Source of the DNA: Kibdelosporangium banguiense
GTDB lineage: Bacteria > Actinomycetota > Actinomycetes > Mycobacteriales > Pseudonocardiaceae
DNA length: 64,000 bases
Reading direction: 5' to 3'
Assembly (NCBI RefSeq): GCF_017876405.1
Contig: NZ_JAGINW010000001.1
Coordinates: forward strand, 8,879,203-8,943,202
Shown here: positions 41,601 through 50,966 of the stretch, in pieces
Numbering within the stretch: position 1 is the first letter of the stretch
Layout: each line of letters begins with the position of its first letter
Program-made: the position numbers and the translations under genes
Notes under the pieces: model-generated
The model's database searches: none
What the model was told of the DNA's origin: nothing
The model's input: only the letters and a program-made list of their open reading frames with translations

Positions 41601-44600
41601 GCCGGGTGGCCGGATCCGCACCGGGCTTCCATTCCTGCGTCTCCCGGCCCAGCGCGTCGTAGACCTTCTTGGTCCTGCGGTTGCCTGGCAGCGAGATGGC
41701 GAGATCCGCGCCCCAGGCCGGATCCACGTCGGTGACCGTCGTCTGGTTGAGCGGGTTGGTGGCCGAGATGGTCGTCGGCGCACCGGTTTCCGGGGTGTAT
41801 GTCGTTCTGCTCAACCGCTTGTCGACGTCGTACACATCCCGGGCGCGGCCGTAGGCGTCGTGGGTCGCGGTTTTCGTCGTGACGTACTTCGGGGTGCCGT
41901 TGTCGAACCCGGTCAGCTCTTCGACCCTGGTCACGTCGCCCTTGGTGGGCGGCGCTCCGAGCGTGTCGTTGCCGTCGTAGTAGGTGCGGTCGTCGCTCTT
42001 GATGTCGTTCTGTGTCACCGGCTTGTCACAGCCGACCTTGGCGACCTGCTTGCGGTACGGCAACTCCACCAGATCGGTCGAGCCCTTGGCCGCATAGCTG
42101 TAGGTGGTGCACTGGTCGTCGTCGGCTGTGGCGATGTTCTTGAAGTCGAAGGACTTCTCCAGCACACCACGGTCGTCGTAGATGTTGTCGCTGCCGGTCT
42201 CCCGCCAGGTTCCGTCCGACAGCAGCTGTCCTTGACGCGAGCGCTGTTCGCCGGTCCGGAAGGCCTGAGTGGTGCCCCAGGTGGCGATTCGGGTCGCGGT
42301 CGCGGCCGACAGCCACGGGTCTGAGATCGAGCGGGACATCAGGATGCCGCCCGATTTGTCGTAGGTCATCTCCTCGCGCTCGGTGCCGGTCAGTGGATCA
42401 CTGTCGCGCCACTTGCCGTTCTTCGAGTCGATGACGTCGACCTGCTTCGTGCCGCTGGTGAGCTTGTCACCGTCCATGCCACGGAAGTACCGCGTGTCGG
42501 TCATCGACTGCGAGCCGGCCGCGTTGCCCTTACGCACCCGCACCAGGTCATACCCTCGCCACTGCGACCACGTCTTGCGTTCGGCCGGGACGAGGCCGTC
42601 CTCCTGGTCGTAGTGCCAGGCCGGCTTGCGCGGATACTCGACCTCAGTGCTCTCCGCGACCACGCCGGTGGTCAGGTCGGTCTCGGTGACCGTCTTGACG
42701 ACGTACTTGTGGAACCAGTCGGTGCGTTCCTTGCCTGCGTTGTCCGGGGTGTCCGGAGTCCACTTAAGCGGCTGGCATCGCATCTCGTTGGTGTCCGGTG
42801 CCGGACGCACGCCGGTCGGGAGGCACTCCGGCAGTTCGTAGGTGACCGCGATCTGGCCACCACTCTCCGAGATGATCTTGTTGACCCGCCACCAGTTCAT
42901 CGGCGGGACCGAGTCGTTGGTGGCGTCCACGCGGTTGGCCATCTGGGCGCCGTCGAACGTGGTGGGAGGCAACGCCACCGAGCCCGCAGCCAGGCCAGTG
43001 TGCTGGACCGAGGCGAGCCACATGCCGTCGCGGGTGCCGTCACCGGTGGACGGGTAGCTCTGCGCGAGCGTCCACTTGTTGACGTCCCTGGTGGTGCCGT
43101 TGACGATGACCCGCGTCTTGACCTCGGCGAGCCGCTTCTGGGTCCAGAAGGTCGGCGAGAACTTGTTGGGACAACTGGTGGTGCTCGTGCAGGCCTGGTT
43201 CAATGGCGTGTCTGGCCAGTTGTCCGGTTTGGACGAAACGCAGTCCGCAGCTGCGGTTCCAGGCCTGCACCGGTCCGCGGTGGTCAGCACGACCTGACCG
43301 ACGGGCTTGGTGGTGTAGGCCTGCCCGTCGAACTGGCCGTAGTCGATCCGTGCCAGGTTGCCCGCACGGACGTAACCGGAGACCTTGCTCGCGGTCAGCT
43401 CCCGGGCATAGTTGTTGGTCTCGGTATTGTAGAAGTAGCTCATCGTGCTGTTGTGCCGGTCGACGACGTAGTCCAGGTTCCAGCGCCACGCCTGGTTGCA
43501 GTACGAGTCGGCGAACGCGGTCTTGTGGCACGGCTCGTTGGCGTTGTTGCCGTACACCGGCATCGTCCACGCAGACTTGGTCTGCTCGGCGTTCGTGGTC
43601 CAGCCGGGCAGCTTGTTGAGTCCAAAGTAGAATTCGGTGCCGTCGCGGCTGGTCATCTTCCAGTACTCGCCGACGTCCTTGCCCGCGGTGCCCTGGTCGC
43701 CGTTGTCCGCGCCGGTCAGCCGCTCGACCTTGGTGCCGTCGTCGTTCTTCGGCTTCCACACGCCGGTTGCGGTGTCCAGGATCAGCTCGCCGCCCTTGCC
43801 GTTGAGCGAGAACGTGGCATTGTCGGTGCGCCAGCACATGTCGCCGGTCTTCTTGGTGTTGTTGGCGCCAGCACCCATGTCGGACGAACACGCGACGTAC
43901 CGCCGTTCGATGTAGCCGCCGGGGCTGAACTCGAAGCCCTCACCGACCCAGGACGGCTGGTTGTTGGTGGCCGAGGTGCGGCCGTCCATGGAGCCCGAGG
44001 AGTACGACAAGGCCAGGTCGGGCGTTGGTCCGCCGACTGCCGGTGGCACTGTCATCGGGTAGTTCCAGGTGAAGTCGCCGGACGAACCGCCGGCAGCCCA
44101 CGTCGCCGACGGTGCCAGCGACGACGACTTGTAGTCCCCGCCACCGGAAGATTCGGCTGCCAGCAGGGTGTAAAGGCCGGACGCGGTGGCTTGCGCAGTG
44201 AGCTTGCCGGATCCGTTGTTCTTTGTTGGCAACGGAACCGCAGCGCACTCGTCACGTTCTGGCGTGGTCAACGCGCACTCGGGCACCGAAGCCAGCTTCA
44301 GGCGAAGAGCCCAGTCGCCGCCGTAGGCCTTGGCGAAACCGGAGTAGTCGACTTCCACCGACACTGCCCCGGCCTGTTTGGCGCCGTCAGTGCGATTGAT
44401 CCGCAGGACCGGTCCTTCGAGGCGCTGTGGCAGCACTTCGACGTTGACCTTGTCCGGCGCTGTTGCCGACCGGCCGATCCACACGGGCAGGTCACCCGCG
44501 CGGACACTGCTGCCCGCCAGCGCCGCGGTCGACGTCAGCGTCACCTCGGCCGCGGCGGGCTTCGGCCAGATGACCGATGATGTACCGGTCTGTGAAGCCG

Positions 44601-44781
44601 CTGCGGCGGCGTTCGGGCCGGGCTGCATCGGCTGGATGTTCTCACCGGAAACCGGGCTCTCGCGGTGCGGCTGGAAAGCCGGCGCGGCCGCGGCCGATGC
44701 CGGGGTGACCACGATCGGACTGATCGCCAGCGCGAGGCCGACGACCCCAGCGATCAGCCGGGTGGGCGGTAAGGGTCTCAT
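38638..44781 (-). CDS. Very large secreted RHS/YD-repeat protein with unknown C-terminal domain
   Basis: A 2047-residue protein. The ATG at 44781, after AGGAGG at seven bases, gives a signal peptide (hydrophobic core about 10-30, ending SAAAA). About 60-560 is the N-terminal domain typical of actinobacterial RHS proteins (SSLAPSATWAAGGSSGDFTWNYPM, then LALSYSSGSMDGRT). YD-repeats follow, e.g. YDDADRVTSTKDARG and YDLRGRKITSDDP, ending in the RHS core LGSREYDRSTGRFISVDPV and YADPDG near residue 1774. The last 273 residues are Lys-rich, with a helical/amphipathic stretch and hydrophobic GAMFGCVPCGAVAAG, then an end I do not recognise. No immunity gene adjoins: the downstream gene converges. It may be a toxin, an adhesin or a wall protein. 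Confidence 0.9.
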   Translation of the reverse strand: MRPLPPTRLIAGVVGLALAISPIVVTPASAAAAPAFQPHRESPVSGENIQPMQPGPNAAAAASQTGTSSVIWPKPAAAEVTLTSTAALAGSSVRAGDLPVWIGRSATAPDKVNVEVLPQRLEGPVLRINRTDGAKQAGAVSVEVDYSGFAKAYGGDWALRLKLASVPECALTTPERDECAAVPLPTKNNGSGKLTAQATASGLYTLLAAESSGGGDYKSSSLAPSATWAAGGSSGDFTWNYPMTVPPAVGGPTPDLALSYSSGSMDGRTSATNNQPSWVGEGFEFSPGGYIERRYVACSSDMGAGANNTKKTGDMCWRTDNATFSLNGKGGELILDTATGVWKPKNDDGTKVERLTGADNGDQGTAGKDVGEYWKMTSRDGTEFYFGLNKLPGWTTNAEQTKSAWTMPVYGNNANEPCHKTAFADSYCNQAWRWNLDYVVDRHNSTMSYFYNTETNNYARELTASKVSGYVRAGNLARIDYGQFDGQAYTTKPVGQVVLTTADRCRPGTAAADCVSSKPDNWPDTPLNQACTSTTSCPNKFSPTFWTQKRLAEVKTRVIVNGTTRDVNKWTLAQSYPSTGDGTRDGMWLASVQHTGLAAGSVALPPTTFDGAQMANRVDATNDSVPPMNWWRVNKIISESGGQIAVTYELPECLPTGVRPAPDTNEMRCQPLKWTPDTPDNAGKERTDWFHKYVVKTVTETDLTTGVVAESTEVEYPRKPAWHYDQEDGLVPAERKTWSQWRGYDLVRVRKGNAAGSQSMTDTRYFRGMDGDKLTSGTKQVDVIDSKNGKWRDSDPLTGTEREEMTYDKSGGILMSRSISDPWLSAATATRIATWGTTQAFRTGEQRSRQGQLLSDGTWRETGSDNIYDDRGVLEKSFDFKNIATADDDQCTTYSYAAKGSTDLVELPYRKQVAKVGCDKPVTQNDIKSDDRTYYDGNDTLGAPPTKGDVTRVEELTGFDNGTPKYVTTKTATHDAYGRARDVYDVDKRLSRTTYTPETGAPTTISATNPLNQTTVTDVDPAWGADLAISLPGNRRTKKVYDALGRETQEWKPGADPATRPADEITEYLFRNNGANVVMSKDLQADGSYDTDYELYDGNMQLRQTQAPAPGGGRTIIDHIYDAKGLEVKRNGPYINDAPPGFEIFKPVESELPAQTVTEYDGADRPTASIFKVKGAEKWRTTYRTTADRYDVDPPDGETPTTQLLDADGRVTELRQYKGNTFDGDYDKTSYTYDDDGNLLSITDPADNVWRYSYDLRGRKITSDDPDLGHVEYSYDDADRVTSTKDARGTVLVNTYDNLGRKTAVYEGSVTGTKRAEWTFDTVSAGMPASSTRYLNGAAYKTEVTGYDPTGKPTGNRITIPASEGKLAGTYDFATTYTPHGELKTQTLPAVAGFAEETLTYGYNGFGLPTTLDGKTSYVKGTTYTPYGEMESATLSTGGKAVKQTFEYEDGTRRLKKSVVQSDSSATDLSNATYSYDAAGNVLKVADTAENDTQCFGYDYLRRLTSAFTPQNGDCASAVQGGPAPYALNWTFDKTGNRSSEVKTTADGKSTTSVYAYPPAGQPQPHTLRSVTTGNKVDSYAYDKSGNTIARKGQALEWDAEGKLAKVTENGKTTSYVYDATGERIIRRDDTGTTLYLGATEVRLGSSNTLSAVRYYSHSGHVVAVRNADGKVNWITADRNNTGQLAIDADTQAVQRRRITPYGDLRGAAPSNWPGERGFVNGVNDPSTGLVHLGSREYDRSTGRFISVDPVIDEMDPQQLNGYAYSNNSPVTYADPDGEWGFSLKTITKVVFQPIVKTIIQPVTVMITRYTPVVIDSVRKFIADPIAVTKSVLKKIPSIKKIVQTIRKVVHNAGNSVRKFYKKHIEPRIEATKKKWDRFRKAAATNLKKAAKATWEGTKKAAKWVGKESMPGGKVWGAVKLGVGVGAMFGCVPCGAVAAGMSAVDMVVALADPKGPQWGTAAIEGAGVLTFGMSKKFEMGLKAARAGQFSSAAEFGQRGRSTQRFYQSVVKNELGLSMLRIPDATLLAYDAIKYNLKGFSPTVAKLP

Positions 44782-44947
44782 TCGGTGCCTCCTGGGCATC
44801 GACCAACGCGCGCTCATAGCGGGCGGTTGCGGAGGCTATGGCCAGCAATCCCAGGCCCGACAGCATTCTCGCGTCAGTGCAAATGCTTCCGGATGGATCA
44901 TCGGCGGTCCTACCGTTCAGGCGGCCGCCCGGTGAGTGAGGTTTCGC
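44782..44947. promoter_or_regulatory. Divergent promoter region of the RHS and FG-GAP/ricin genes
   Basis: This 166-base gap contains the start regions of two genes transcribed away from each other (AGGAGG before the RHS ATG; TGAGTGAGG before the right-hand ATG). It is a likely shared control region. I could not place promoter boxes with confidence. Confidence 0.5.
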
Positions 44948-47900
44948 ATGCCTTTTCCCAGATCCGCCTTGTCCGTCCTGTTGACCTGCGCCTTCATGGC
45001 CTCGCTCGGCGGGACGGCGGTGGCGCAACCGGTTCCGCCGGATGACCCGCCAGAGCCGGTCGAGCTCACCGAGTTGCGTACCGAGACCACACAGGTCTTC
45101 GCGAACCCGTCCGGCACGAAGACCATGGAGCAGTACGCACGCCCAGTGCGGGCACGCAAAGGCGCGGGCTGGGTACCGATCGACACCACGTTGACCCGCG
45201 CCCCCGACGGCTCGATCAGCCCGGCGGCCACCGTCACCGGACTACGACTGTCCGGCGGCGGCACCGATCCCCTGGTGAGGTTGGAACGAAACGGAAAACG
45301 GCTGTCGCTTGCGTGGCCCAGCGCCCTGCCGATCCCTGTCCTGGATGGGAACACCGCGACGTATCCCGAGGCTCTGTCCGGTGTGGACCTTCAAGTCCGG
45401 GCCGACTCGGACGGATTCTCGCAGCTTCTGGTGGTCAAGAACGCCGCCGCGGCGGCGAATCCGGCGCTGGGATCGATCAAGTACGGCACGTCGGCCGACG
45501 GCCTGATGATCGTGGCCGGGCCCGAAGGGTCGACCACCGCGGTCGACGACACCGGCCGGGTCGTCTTCAACTCGGGCGCGCCGAGCATGTGGGAGTCCGA
45601 GCCCAGGGATGTGCCGCCGGGCATCCGGGTCACGCCGAAGCACCGCGCGATGGCTCTCACCGTTCGGAAGGACGAGCTGGAGATCGTGCCGGACCGGCAG
45701 CTGCTGACCGCGCCCGACACGGTCTTCCCGGTGTACATCGATCCCTCGTACAGCGCCCTGCAGAACACGTGGACCTACGTCAACGGCGCAGACGTGAACG
45801 CCTCGTACTGGACGAGCAAGGATTCCAAACGCGCCAAGGTCGGTGAGGTCTACGGCAGCGTGACCGGACGCTACCGGTCGTTCTTCCAGATGGCCGCCGG
45901 GCAGATCGCCGGCTCGCAAGTCACCCGGGCCTGGTTCTCGGTCACGCTGGACCATTCGGCGGCCTGTGCCGCGACCGCGGTCGAGCTCTGGCACACCAAG
46001 GCGATCAACCCGGCCAACGCCTTGACCTGGAGCAACTCCGCGGGCCACTGGCTGACCAACCTGGCCACCTCAAGCGGGAAGGCCAACGAGGCCTCATGCC
46101 CGCAGCCCGACATGCCGATGGAGTTCTCCTCCGCCGCGCTGACCAACGCGGTCCAGTCCGTGGCCACCAACCGCGGCGACACCATCACGCTCGGCCTGAG
46201 GATTCCCAGCGCACACGAGACAGATCAGAACTACTGGAAGTACTTCTACCCGAGTACGGCCAGGATCAACGTCGAGTACAACACCAAGCCGCGGACACCG
46301 GCCAAGGTGACCACCGTGCCCGCCAGCCCGTGCGGCACCACGACCGAGCCGATTGCGTTGGGAACCAACACACCCGCGTTCTCCGCCGTGATCTCCGACC
46401 CGGATGGGGACAACGTGTCCGGAACGCTGGAGATCCTCAACGGGGACAAGGTGATCAGGACGCTGACCACCCCGCCGATCGGTTCCGGGGCGGCGTTCGC
46501 CTGGCCCCAACTGCCGTCCGGAGTGCTGCCCGGCGACCAGCCCGGCACGGTGTTCAACTATCGGGCCAGAGCCAAGGATGCCGCGCTCAACGGGACCGAC
46601 AGCACCCGATGTTATTTCACCGTCGACATGGCCAGGCCTGGCACACCGTCGATCACGTCTACCGACTATCCGGACGGCACAGCGGTTCGCTCGGTTGGTG
46701 AAACCGGGACAGTGACGTTCACCCGCAGCACTGCGGACACCGACGTCGCCGGGTATCAATACGGCTTCCAGCAGGATCGGTTGTCCATGTGGGCCGGTGC
46801 CGAGGCTGATGGTCACGCGACAGTCCCGGTGACCTTGTGGCCCGACTCCCCCGGCGGCACGCTGGGGATCAGCCGGACGCTGTACGTACGGGCCATGGAC
46901 CGGGCCGGCAATTCCAGCCTGAACTCGGCATCCCGCAGCATCACCGCGATACCGCGAGCGATCACGACCGCACCCGTGCCCGGGGACACCAACGGCGACC
47001 GCCGCTCCGACGTCACTGTCATGCTCGACCAAGGCGACGGCCGCACCGCCGCGTGGAACTTCCTTGCCACGGGATCCGGGCTGACCAGCGGGTACATCGG
47101 CTGGGACAGTGGGGCGAACGGCGGTTTCCCGGCGTATCGCACCGCGTCGGTCCGGGGTGACTTCGACGGCGACGGCCGCGGTGATCTGGCCGTGTTCCGT
47201 GAGGACCCGGATCGCAAGGTACGCCTGTACTTCCTGCAGTCGGACGGGAACAGGTTCATCGCGCTGGGCGATCCGGAGTGGACCACAACGGCGTACCACT
47301 TGTCTTACATGCGGGTGGTCTCAGGTGACTTCGACGGCGACGCGGACGACGACATCGGTGTTTTCCAAGGATATCCGGGGAATCAGACCAAGCTCTGGGT
47401 GCACACGGCCAACGGCGGACGATTCAGCGAACCAGTGTTGCAATGGGACAGTGGCGCTGGTGGACTCAACGTGACCACCGCGAGCTACGTCGCTGGTGAC
47501 TTCGACGGCGACGGCCGTGCGGATATCGGTCAGCTACGCGGAACCGCCGCGCAGACCAAGCTCTGGGTGCACTACGCCACCGCAACGGGATTCGCCGCGC
47601 CGGTCCAGCAATGGGACAGCGGGGCCGGGAACCTGGACCAGGCAAAAGCGACTTTCCTTGCTGCGGACGTGAACGGTGACGCGCATGACGAGATCGTTGT
47701 CATGACTGATAAGGGCAGCGCGACCGCCCAGTTGAGCGTGCTCACCGCGAACGCCGGCACCTGGACGAACTCCGTGTGGTGGTCGGGAAGTTCGTTCGAC
47801 GCCACTCAGGCGGTTCTCGCCGCCGGGGACTTCTCCGGGGACGGCAAGGCGGATGTCGCCGCCCTGTCCGCGACCGGCAACGGCAACCGCCGGATGTACA

Positions 47901-48448
47901 CCTTCGTGTCGACCGGAACCGCATTCACTGACAAGCAGGCAGGCTGGCAGGGCCAGATCGGCGACACGAAGACACCGTTCGTGATCGAGCCCGGCCGCGC
48001 GTACCGGCTGTATCCCAAGCACAGCGAGAAATGCGCGGAGATCGCGAACAACACGACCAATGGCTCACCGCTACACCAGGCCGACTGTGTCACCGGCGCG
48101 AAATACCAGCAGTTCACCATCGTGCGGGTCGGCGCTTCGGACTACTTCACCGTCCAGGCCCAGCACAGCTCGAAGTGCCTGGACGTCCAGAGCAGCAAGC
48201 AGGCCGACAACACGGTCGTGCACCAGTGGACCTGCGGGCCGCCGGGCACTCCTCAGCCCAACCAGCAGTTCCGGCTGGACTATGTGGAGGGAAGCGGAGT
48301 CGACGTGGTCGTGCAGCCGAGGATCGTGCACAGCGAGAAATGTCTCGATGTAGCATCCGCGAGCACGGCCGCCGGGGCCGCGATCAACCAGAACGCCTGT
48401 GTCACAGGCAAAGCGAGTCAGCAGTTCTACCTACGTCCCGAAGCCTGA
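44948..48448 (+). CDS. Secreted DNRLRE / FG-GAP-repeat / ricin-B lectin protein
   Basis: A 1166-residue exported protein (signal peptide about 1-27, ending TAVA). Residues about 30-260 form an N-terminal domain; about 260-435 is DNRLRE-like (TWTYVNGADVNASYWTSKD and RSFFQM, ALTWSNSAGHW); about 450-680 has Ig/FN3-like modules; about 680-1000 holds six FG-GAP/calcium-type repeats (GDTNGDRRSDVTVM, GDFDGDGRGDLAVF, GDFDGDADDDIGVF, GDFDGDGRADIGQL, ADVNGDAHDEIVVM, GDFSGDGKADVAAL). The C-terminal 140 residues form a ricin-type trefoil with QxF/QQF repeats. ATG 44948 preferred to GTG 44936. It faces the RHS gene across a shared promoter, an arrangement common in actinomycetes, so the two are probably co-controlled. 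Confidence 0.9.
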   Translation: MPFPRSALSVLLTCAFMASLGGTAVAQPVPPDDPPEPVELTELRTETTQVFANPSGTKTMEQYARPVRARKGAGWVPIDTTLTRAPDGSISPAATVTGLRLSGGGTDPLVRLERNGKRLSLAWPSALPIPVLDGNTATYPEALSGVDLQVRADSDGFSQLLVVKNAAAAANPALGSIKYGTSADGLMIVAGPEGSTTAVDDTGRVVFNSGAPSMWESEPRDVPPGIRVTPKHRAMALTVRKDELEIVPDRQLLTAPDTVFPVYIDPSYSALQNTWTYVNGADVNASYWTSKDSKRAKVGEVYGSVTGRYRSFFQMAAGQIAGSQVTRAWFSVTLDHSAACAATAVELWHTKAINPANALTWSNSAGHWLTNLATSSGKANEASCPQPDMPMEFSSAALTNAVQSVATNRGDTITLGLRIPSAHETDQNYWKYFYPSTARINVEYNTKPRTPAKVTTVPASPCGTTTEPIALGTNTPAFSAVISDPDGDNVSGTLEILNGDKVIRTLTTPPIGSGAAFAWPQLPSGVLPGDQPGTVFNYRARAKDAALNGTDSTRCYFTVDMARPGTPSITSTDYPDGTAVRSVGETGTVTFTRSTADTDVAGYQYGFQQDRLSMWAGAEADGHATVPVTLWPDSPGGTLGISRTLYVRAMDRAGNSSLNSASRSITAIPRAITTAPVPGDTNGDRRSDVTVMLDQGDGRTAAWNFLATGSGLTSGYIGWDSGANGGFPAYRTASVRGDFDGDGRGDLAVFREDPDRKVRLYFLQSDGNRFIALGDPEWTTTAYHLSYMRVVSGDFDGDADDDIGVFQGYPGNQTKLWVHTANGGRFSEPVLQWDSGAGGLNVTTASYVAGDFDGDGRADIGQLRGTAAQTKLWVHYATATGFAAPVQQWDSGAGNLDQAKATFLAADVNGDAHDEIVVMTDKGSATAQLSVLTANAGTWTNSVWWSGSSFDATQAVLAAGDFSGDGKADVAALSATGNGNRRMYTFVSTGTAFTDKQAGWQGQIGDTKTPFVIEPGRAYRLYPKHSEKCAEIANNTTNGSPLHQADCVTGAKYQQFTIVRVGASDYFTVQAQHSSKCLDVQSSKQADNTVVHQWTCGPPGTPQPNQQFRLDYVEGSGVDVVVQPRIVHSEKCLDVASASTAAGAAINQNACVTGKASQQFYLRPEA

Positions 48449-48463
48449 CACAAGGAGCCGGAT

Positions 48464-50878
48464 TTGCCCGATCTGTTCAAACGCGGTCTGCTCGCCACCA
48501 GCCTGCTGGCCGGCGGGCTGATCGCAGTGCAGTCAGCCCCGCCGGTCGCACTGGCGGCCGACTGGAGCACCGCACGACTCATAGCCAATCCGGGATTCGA
48601 GGAACCCGGCCTTGCCGCATGGGCGAGTGACGGACCAGCCGGGGCCGCGTCGCTGGTCACCACACCCGTGCACAGCGGTGGTCAGGCTCTCAAGGTCACC
48701 GACAGCAGCGCGACTGACGGGATCTCTGTCCGTGCGCGTTCAGTGGCCGTCGTCCCCGGCGAAATGCTCACCGCGCGTGCGTGGGCGCAGCGGGTCGACC
48801 AGAACAGTGGAACGCTGTACCTGGAGTACTGGCGCGCGGACGGCTCGCGGATCGACGACGCGACCACCAGCCAGGATCTCGCTGCGGGCACCGGCTGGCA
48901 AGCTGTCACAGTCAGCGGCATCACACCGTCCGACGCGGTGACCGCAACGGTTTTGCTCTACAGCAAGCAAGGCGGCGTGGGCAGCACCGTTTGGGACGAT
49001 ATCACTCTGGACTCGGCGCCACTGCCGATCCACAAGGTGCCCAACGGTGACTTCGAGGCCTTACGGGAAACCCCGAAACCAACCTCCTGGGCCGTGACCG
49101 GTGCCGCGAAACTCGTGAGTTCACCCGTACACACGGGTAATCGGGCACTGCGCACAGACGACAACAGCGACGACGACGCGGTGACCGCGCTCAGCAAGGC
49201 CGTGCCGATCTCGGGTGGGGAAACGCTGACAGTCACTGTCCAGACCCGGATTGTCGACGGCCTAGCCGGATCGCTGTACCTGGAATACCGCCGGGCGGAC
49301 GGATCCACTGAGGAATCGTACAAAACACACAAGGATCTGACCGCGGGTTCCGGCTGGCGGCCGCTGGCGGTGGCCAAGAAGGCACCGGCGGACGCCACCT
49401 CGGCGACCATCCGGATCTACAGCGCCATCGAGGCGACCGGCAGCACGGTCTGGGATGACGTGGCCATCAAGTCCGATCGCGACACTCCCTATGCGACACC
49501 AGTGGGAACCGGAAGCGTTCTCTTTGTTGGTGATCACCGAGTCGAGTCCTACACAGGCATGACCCGCCAGGGCATCAAGGGCACACCGAAGGGCGATCCC
49601 GCACTGCCGGATGGGGACAATGGGGTCGTATTGGGCCGCGGAACCTGGGACGCCAACCCACGAGTCAGCGGGACCGTGCTGCGTGACCCCGACGGCACGT
49701 GGAAGATGTGGTACGCCGCCGCACCCGGAACGGGATACGCGACCAGCACCGACGGCGTGAAATGGACCCGGTACGGCACCAAGCAGGTGTTCGACTACGG
49801 GCCGGGCGGCGTGGTGGAGAACCCGAAGTTCAACCCGGCAGTCCCGTCGAGCCTTCGGTACTACATGCTCTACCCCAAGGCTGTCGGTACCGACGGTGAC
49901 TACTACGCCGCTGGTTCCCGGGACGGCATCACCTGGCAGACCCTGAACTCAGGCGCCTCGGTGCTACCCGGCTACGACGTCGCCAACGCGACCTACGACC
50001 CGGTCAGCAACCGTTACGTCGCGATGACCAAGAACTACCCTGACAAGGCGCCGTACGGTCCCCGCACCATCTGGCTGTCGTACAGCACAGACTTCGTGCA
50101 CTGGACGTCACCGCGGTACGTGCTCGGCACCGATGTGCTGGACAACGAGAAGGTCGCGGCCGCGAACCCGGGCAGGCCGGACGCGGTGTCCGAGATCTAC
50201 GGCATGCCCGGGATCCGGTACGGCGAGCAGTATCTCGGTGTGCCGTGGATGTTCGACATCACCCAGGTACCGGCCCCGAACGGCAATCCCGGCGTCGACA
50301 TCGGCCGCGCCCACCTGGAACTGGTGGCTTCCCAGGATCTGGTCAACTGGAGCCGGCCGGTGCGCGACTCGCTGGTCACCGACCGGGGCATCGACTCGTG
50401 GGACTGGGGATTCCAGATGGGCGGGACGTCGTTGGTGACCACCGGCGACGAGGTCCGGTTCTACTATGGATCGTTCGCGGGCGAGCATTCGTGCTCGGCC
50501 GCCCAGGTGCCGAGCCTGTGCCGCAAGGACAACGGCAACAGCAAGGTCGGCCTGCTGACGTGGAAACGGGACCGGTTCGTGGCCTTCCACGCCGCGCCCG
50601 GCGGCGGCAGCGTCACCACCCGCACGCTGACTCCCACGGGCAAACAGGTCACGGTGAACGCCAATCCCGGCTCCGGCGAGCTTCGCGTCGAACTGCTTGA
50701 CGCCAACGGTGTCCCAGTGCCCGGCTACCAGGCAGCGGACGCCACGCCGATCACAGGTGACACCCTCGGCACGACAGCCCGTTGGGCGACCACCACAACA
50801 CTGCCCGCCACCGGCGGTCCCTTCCGGCTGAAATTCCACCTCACCGCAGGAGATCTGTACTCGTACTCGATCAGCTAG
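48464..50878 (+). CDS. Secreted glycosidase-like protein: two carbohydrate-binding modules plus five-bladed propeller
   Basis: An 804-residue exported protein with a TTG start at 48464 and AAGGAG six bases upstream; signal peptide of about 30 residues ending ALAA. Two tandem jelly-roll modules follow (about 31-178 and 180-340), each with the order NPGFEE or NGDFEA ... AAxxLYLEY(W/R)RADGS ... GSTVWDD. About 345-700 has the repeated strands of GH43/GH32-type propellers (RDPDGTWKMWYAAAPGTG, GTDGDYYAAGSRDGITW, IWLSYSTDFVHWTSPRYV, LVASQDLVNWS). A clear catalytic Asp/Glu pair was not assigned. It lies 15 bases after the FG-GAP gene and probably shares its transcript. Confidence 0.82.
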   Translation: MPDLFKRGLLATSLLAGGLIAVQSAPPVALAADWSTARLIANPGFEEPGLAAWASDGPAGAASLVTTPVHSGGQALKVTDSSATDGISVRARSVAVVPGEMLTARAWAQRVDQNSGTLYLEYWRADGSRIDDATTSQDLAAGTGWQAVTVSGITPSDAVTATVLLYSKQGGVGSTVWDDITLDSAPLPIHKVPNGDFEALRETPKPTSWAVTGAAKLVSSPVHTGNRALRTDDNSDDDAVTALSKAVPISGGETLTVTVQTRIVDGLAGSLYLEYRRADGSTEESYKTHKDLTAGSGWRPLAVAKKAPADATSATIRIYSAIEATGSTVWDDVAIKSDRDTPYATPVGTGSVLFVGDHRVESYTGMTRQGIKGTPKGDPALPDGDNGVVLGRGTWDANPRVSGTVLRDPDGTWKMWYAAAPGTGYATSTDGVKWTRYGTKQVFDYGPGGVVENPKFNPAVPSSLRYYMLYPKAVGTDGDYYAAGSRDGITWQTLNSGASVLPGYDVANATYDPVSNRYVAMTKNYPDKAPYGPRTIWLSYSTDFVHWTSPRYVLGTDVLDNEKVAAANPGRPDAVSEIYGMPGIRYGEQYLGVPWMFDITQVPAPNGNPGVDIGRAHLELVASQDLVNWSRPVRDSLVTDRGIDSWDWGFQMGGTSLVTTGDEVRFYYGSFAGEHSCSAAQVPSLCRKDNGNSKVGLLTWKRDRFVAFHAAPGGGSVTTRTLTPTGKQVTVNANPGSGELRVELLDANGVPVPGYQAADATPITGDTLGTTARWATTTTLPATGGPFRLKFHLTAGDLYSYSIS

Positions 50879-50966
50879 CAAGGTTGTGCCCCCGCTGCCG
50901 GTCGTATTGCATATCGACAAGGCAACGAAACCGTGCACGGGGGCACATTCCGCCTAGCGTGGCCGG

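Noticed and set aside
42613..44580. A 655-codon plus-strand frame opposite the RHS gene
   Set aside because: Its codon use mirrors the real gene on the other strand and it has no recognisable product; long shadows are usual in high-GC DNA.
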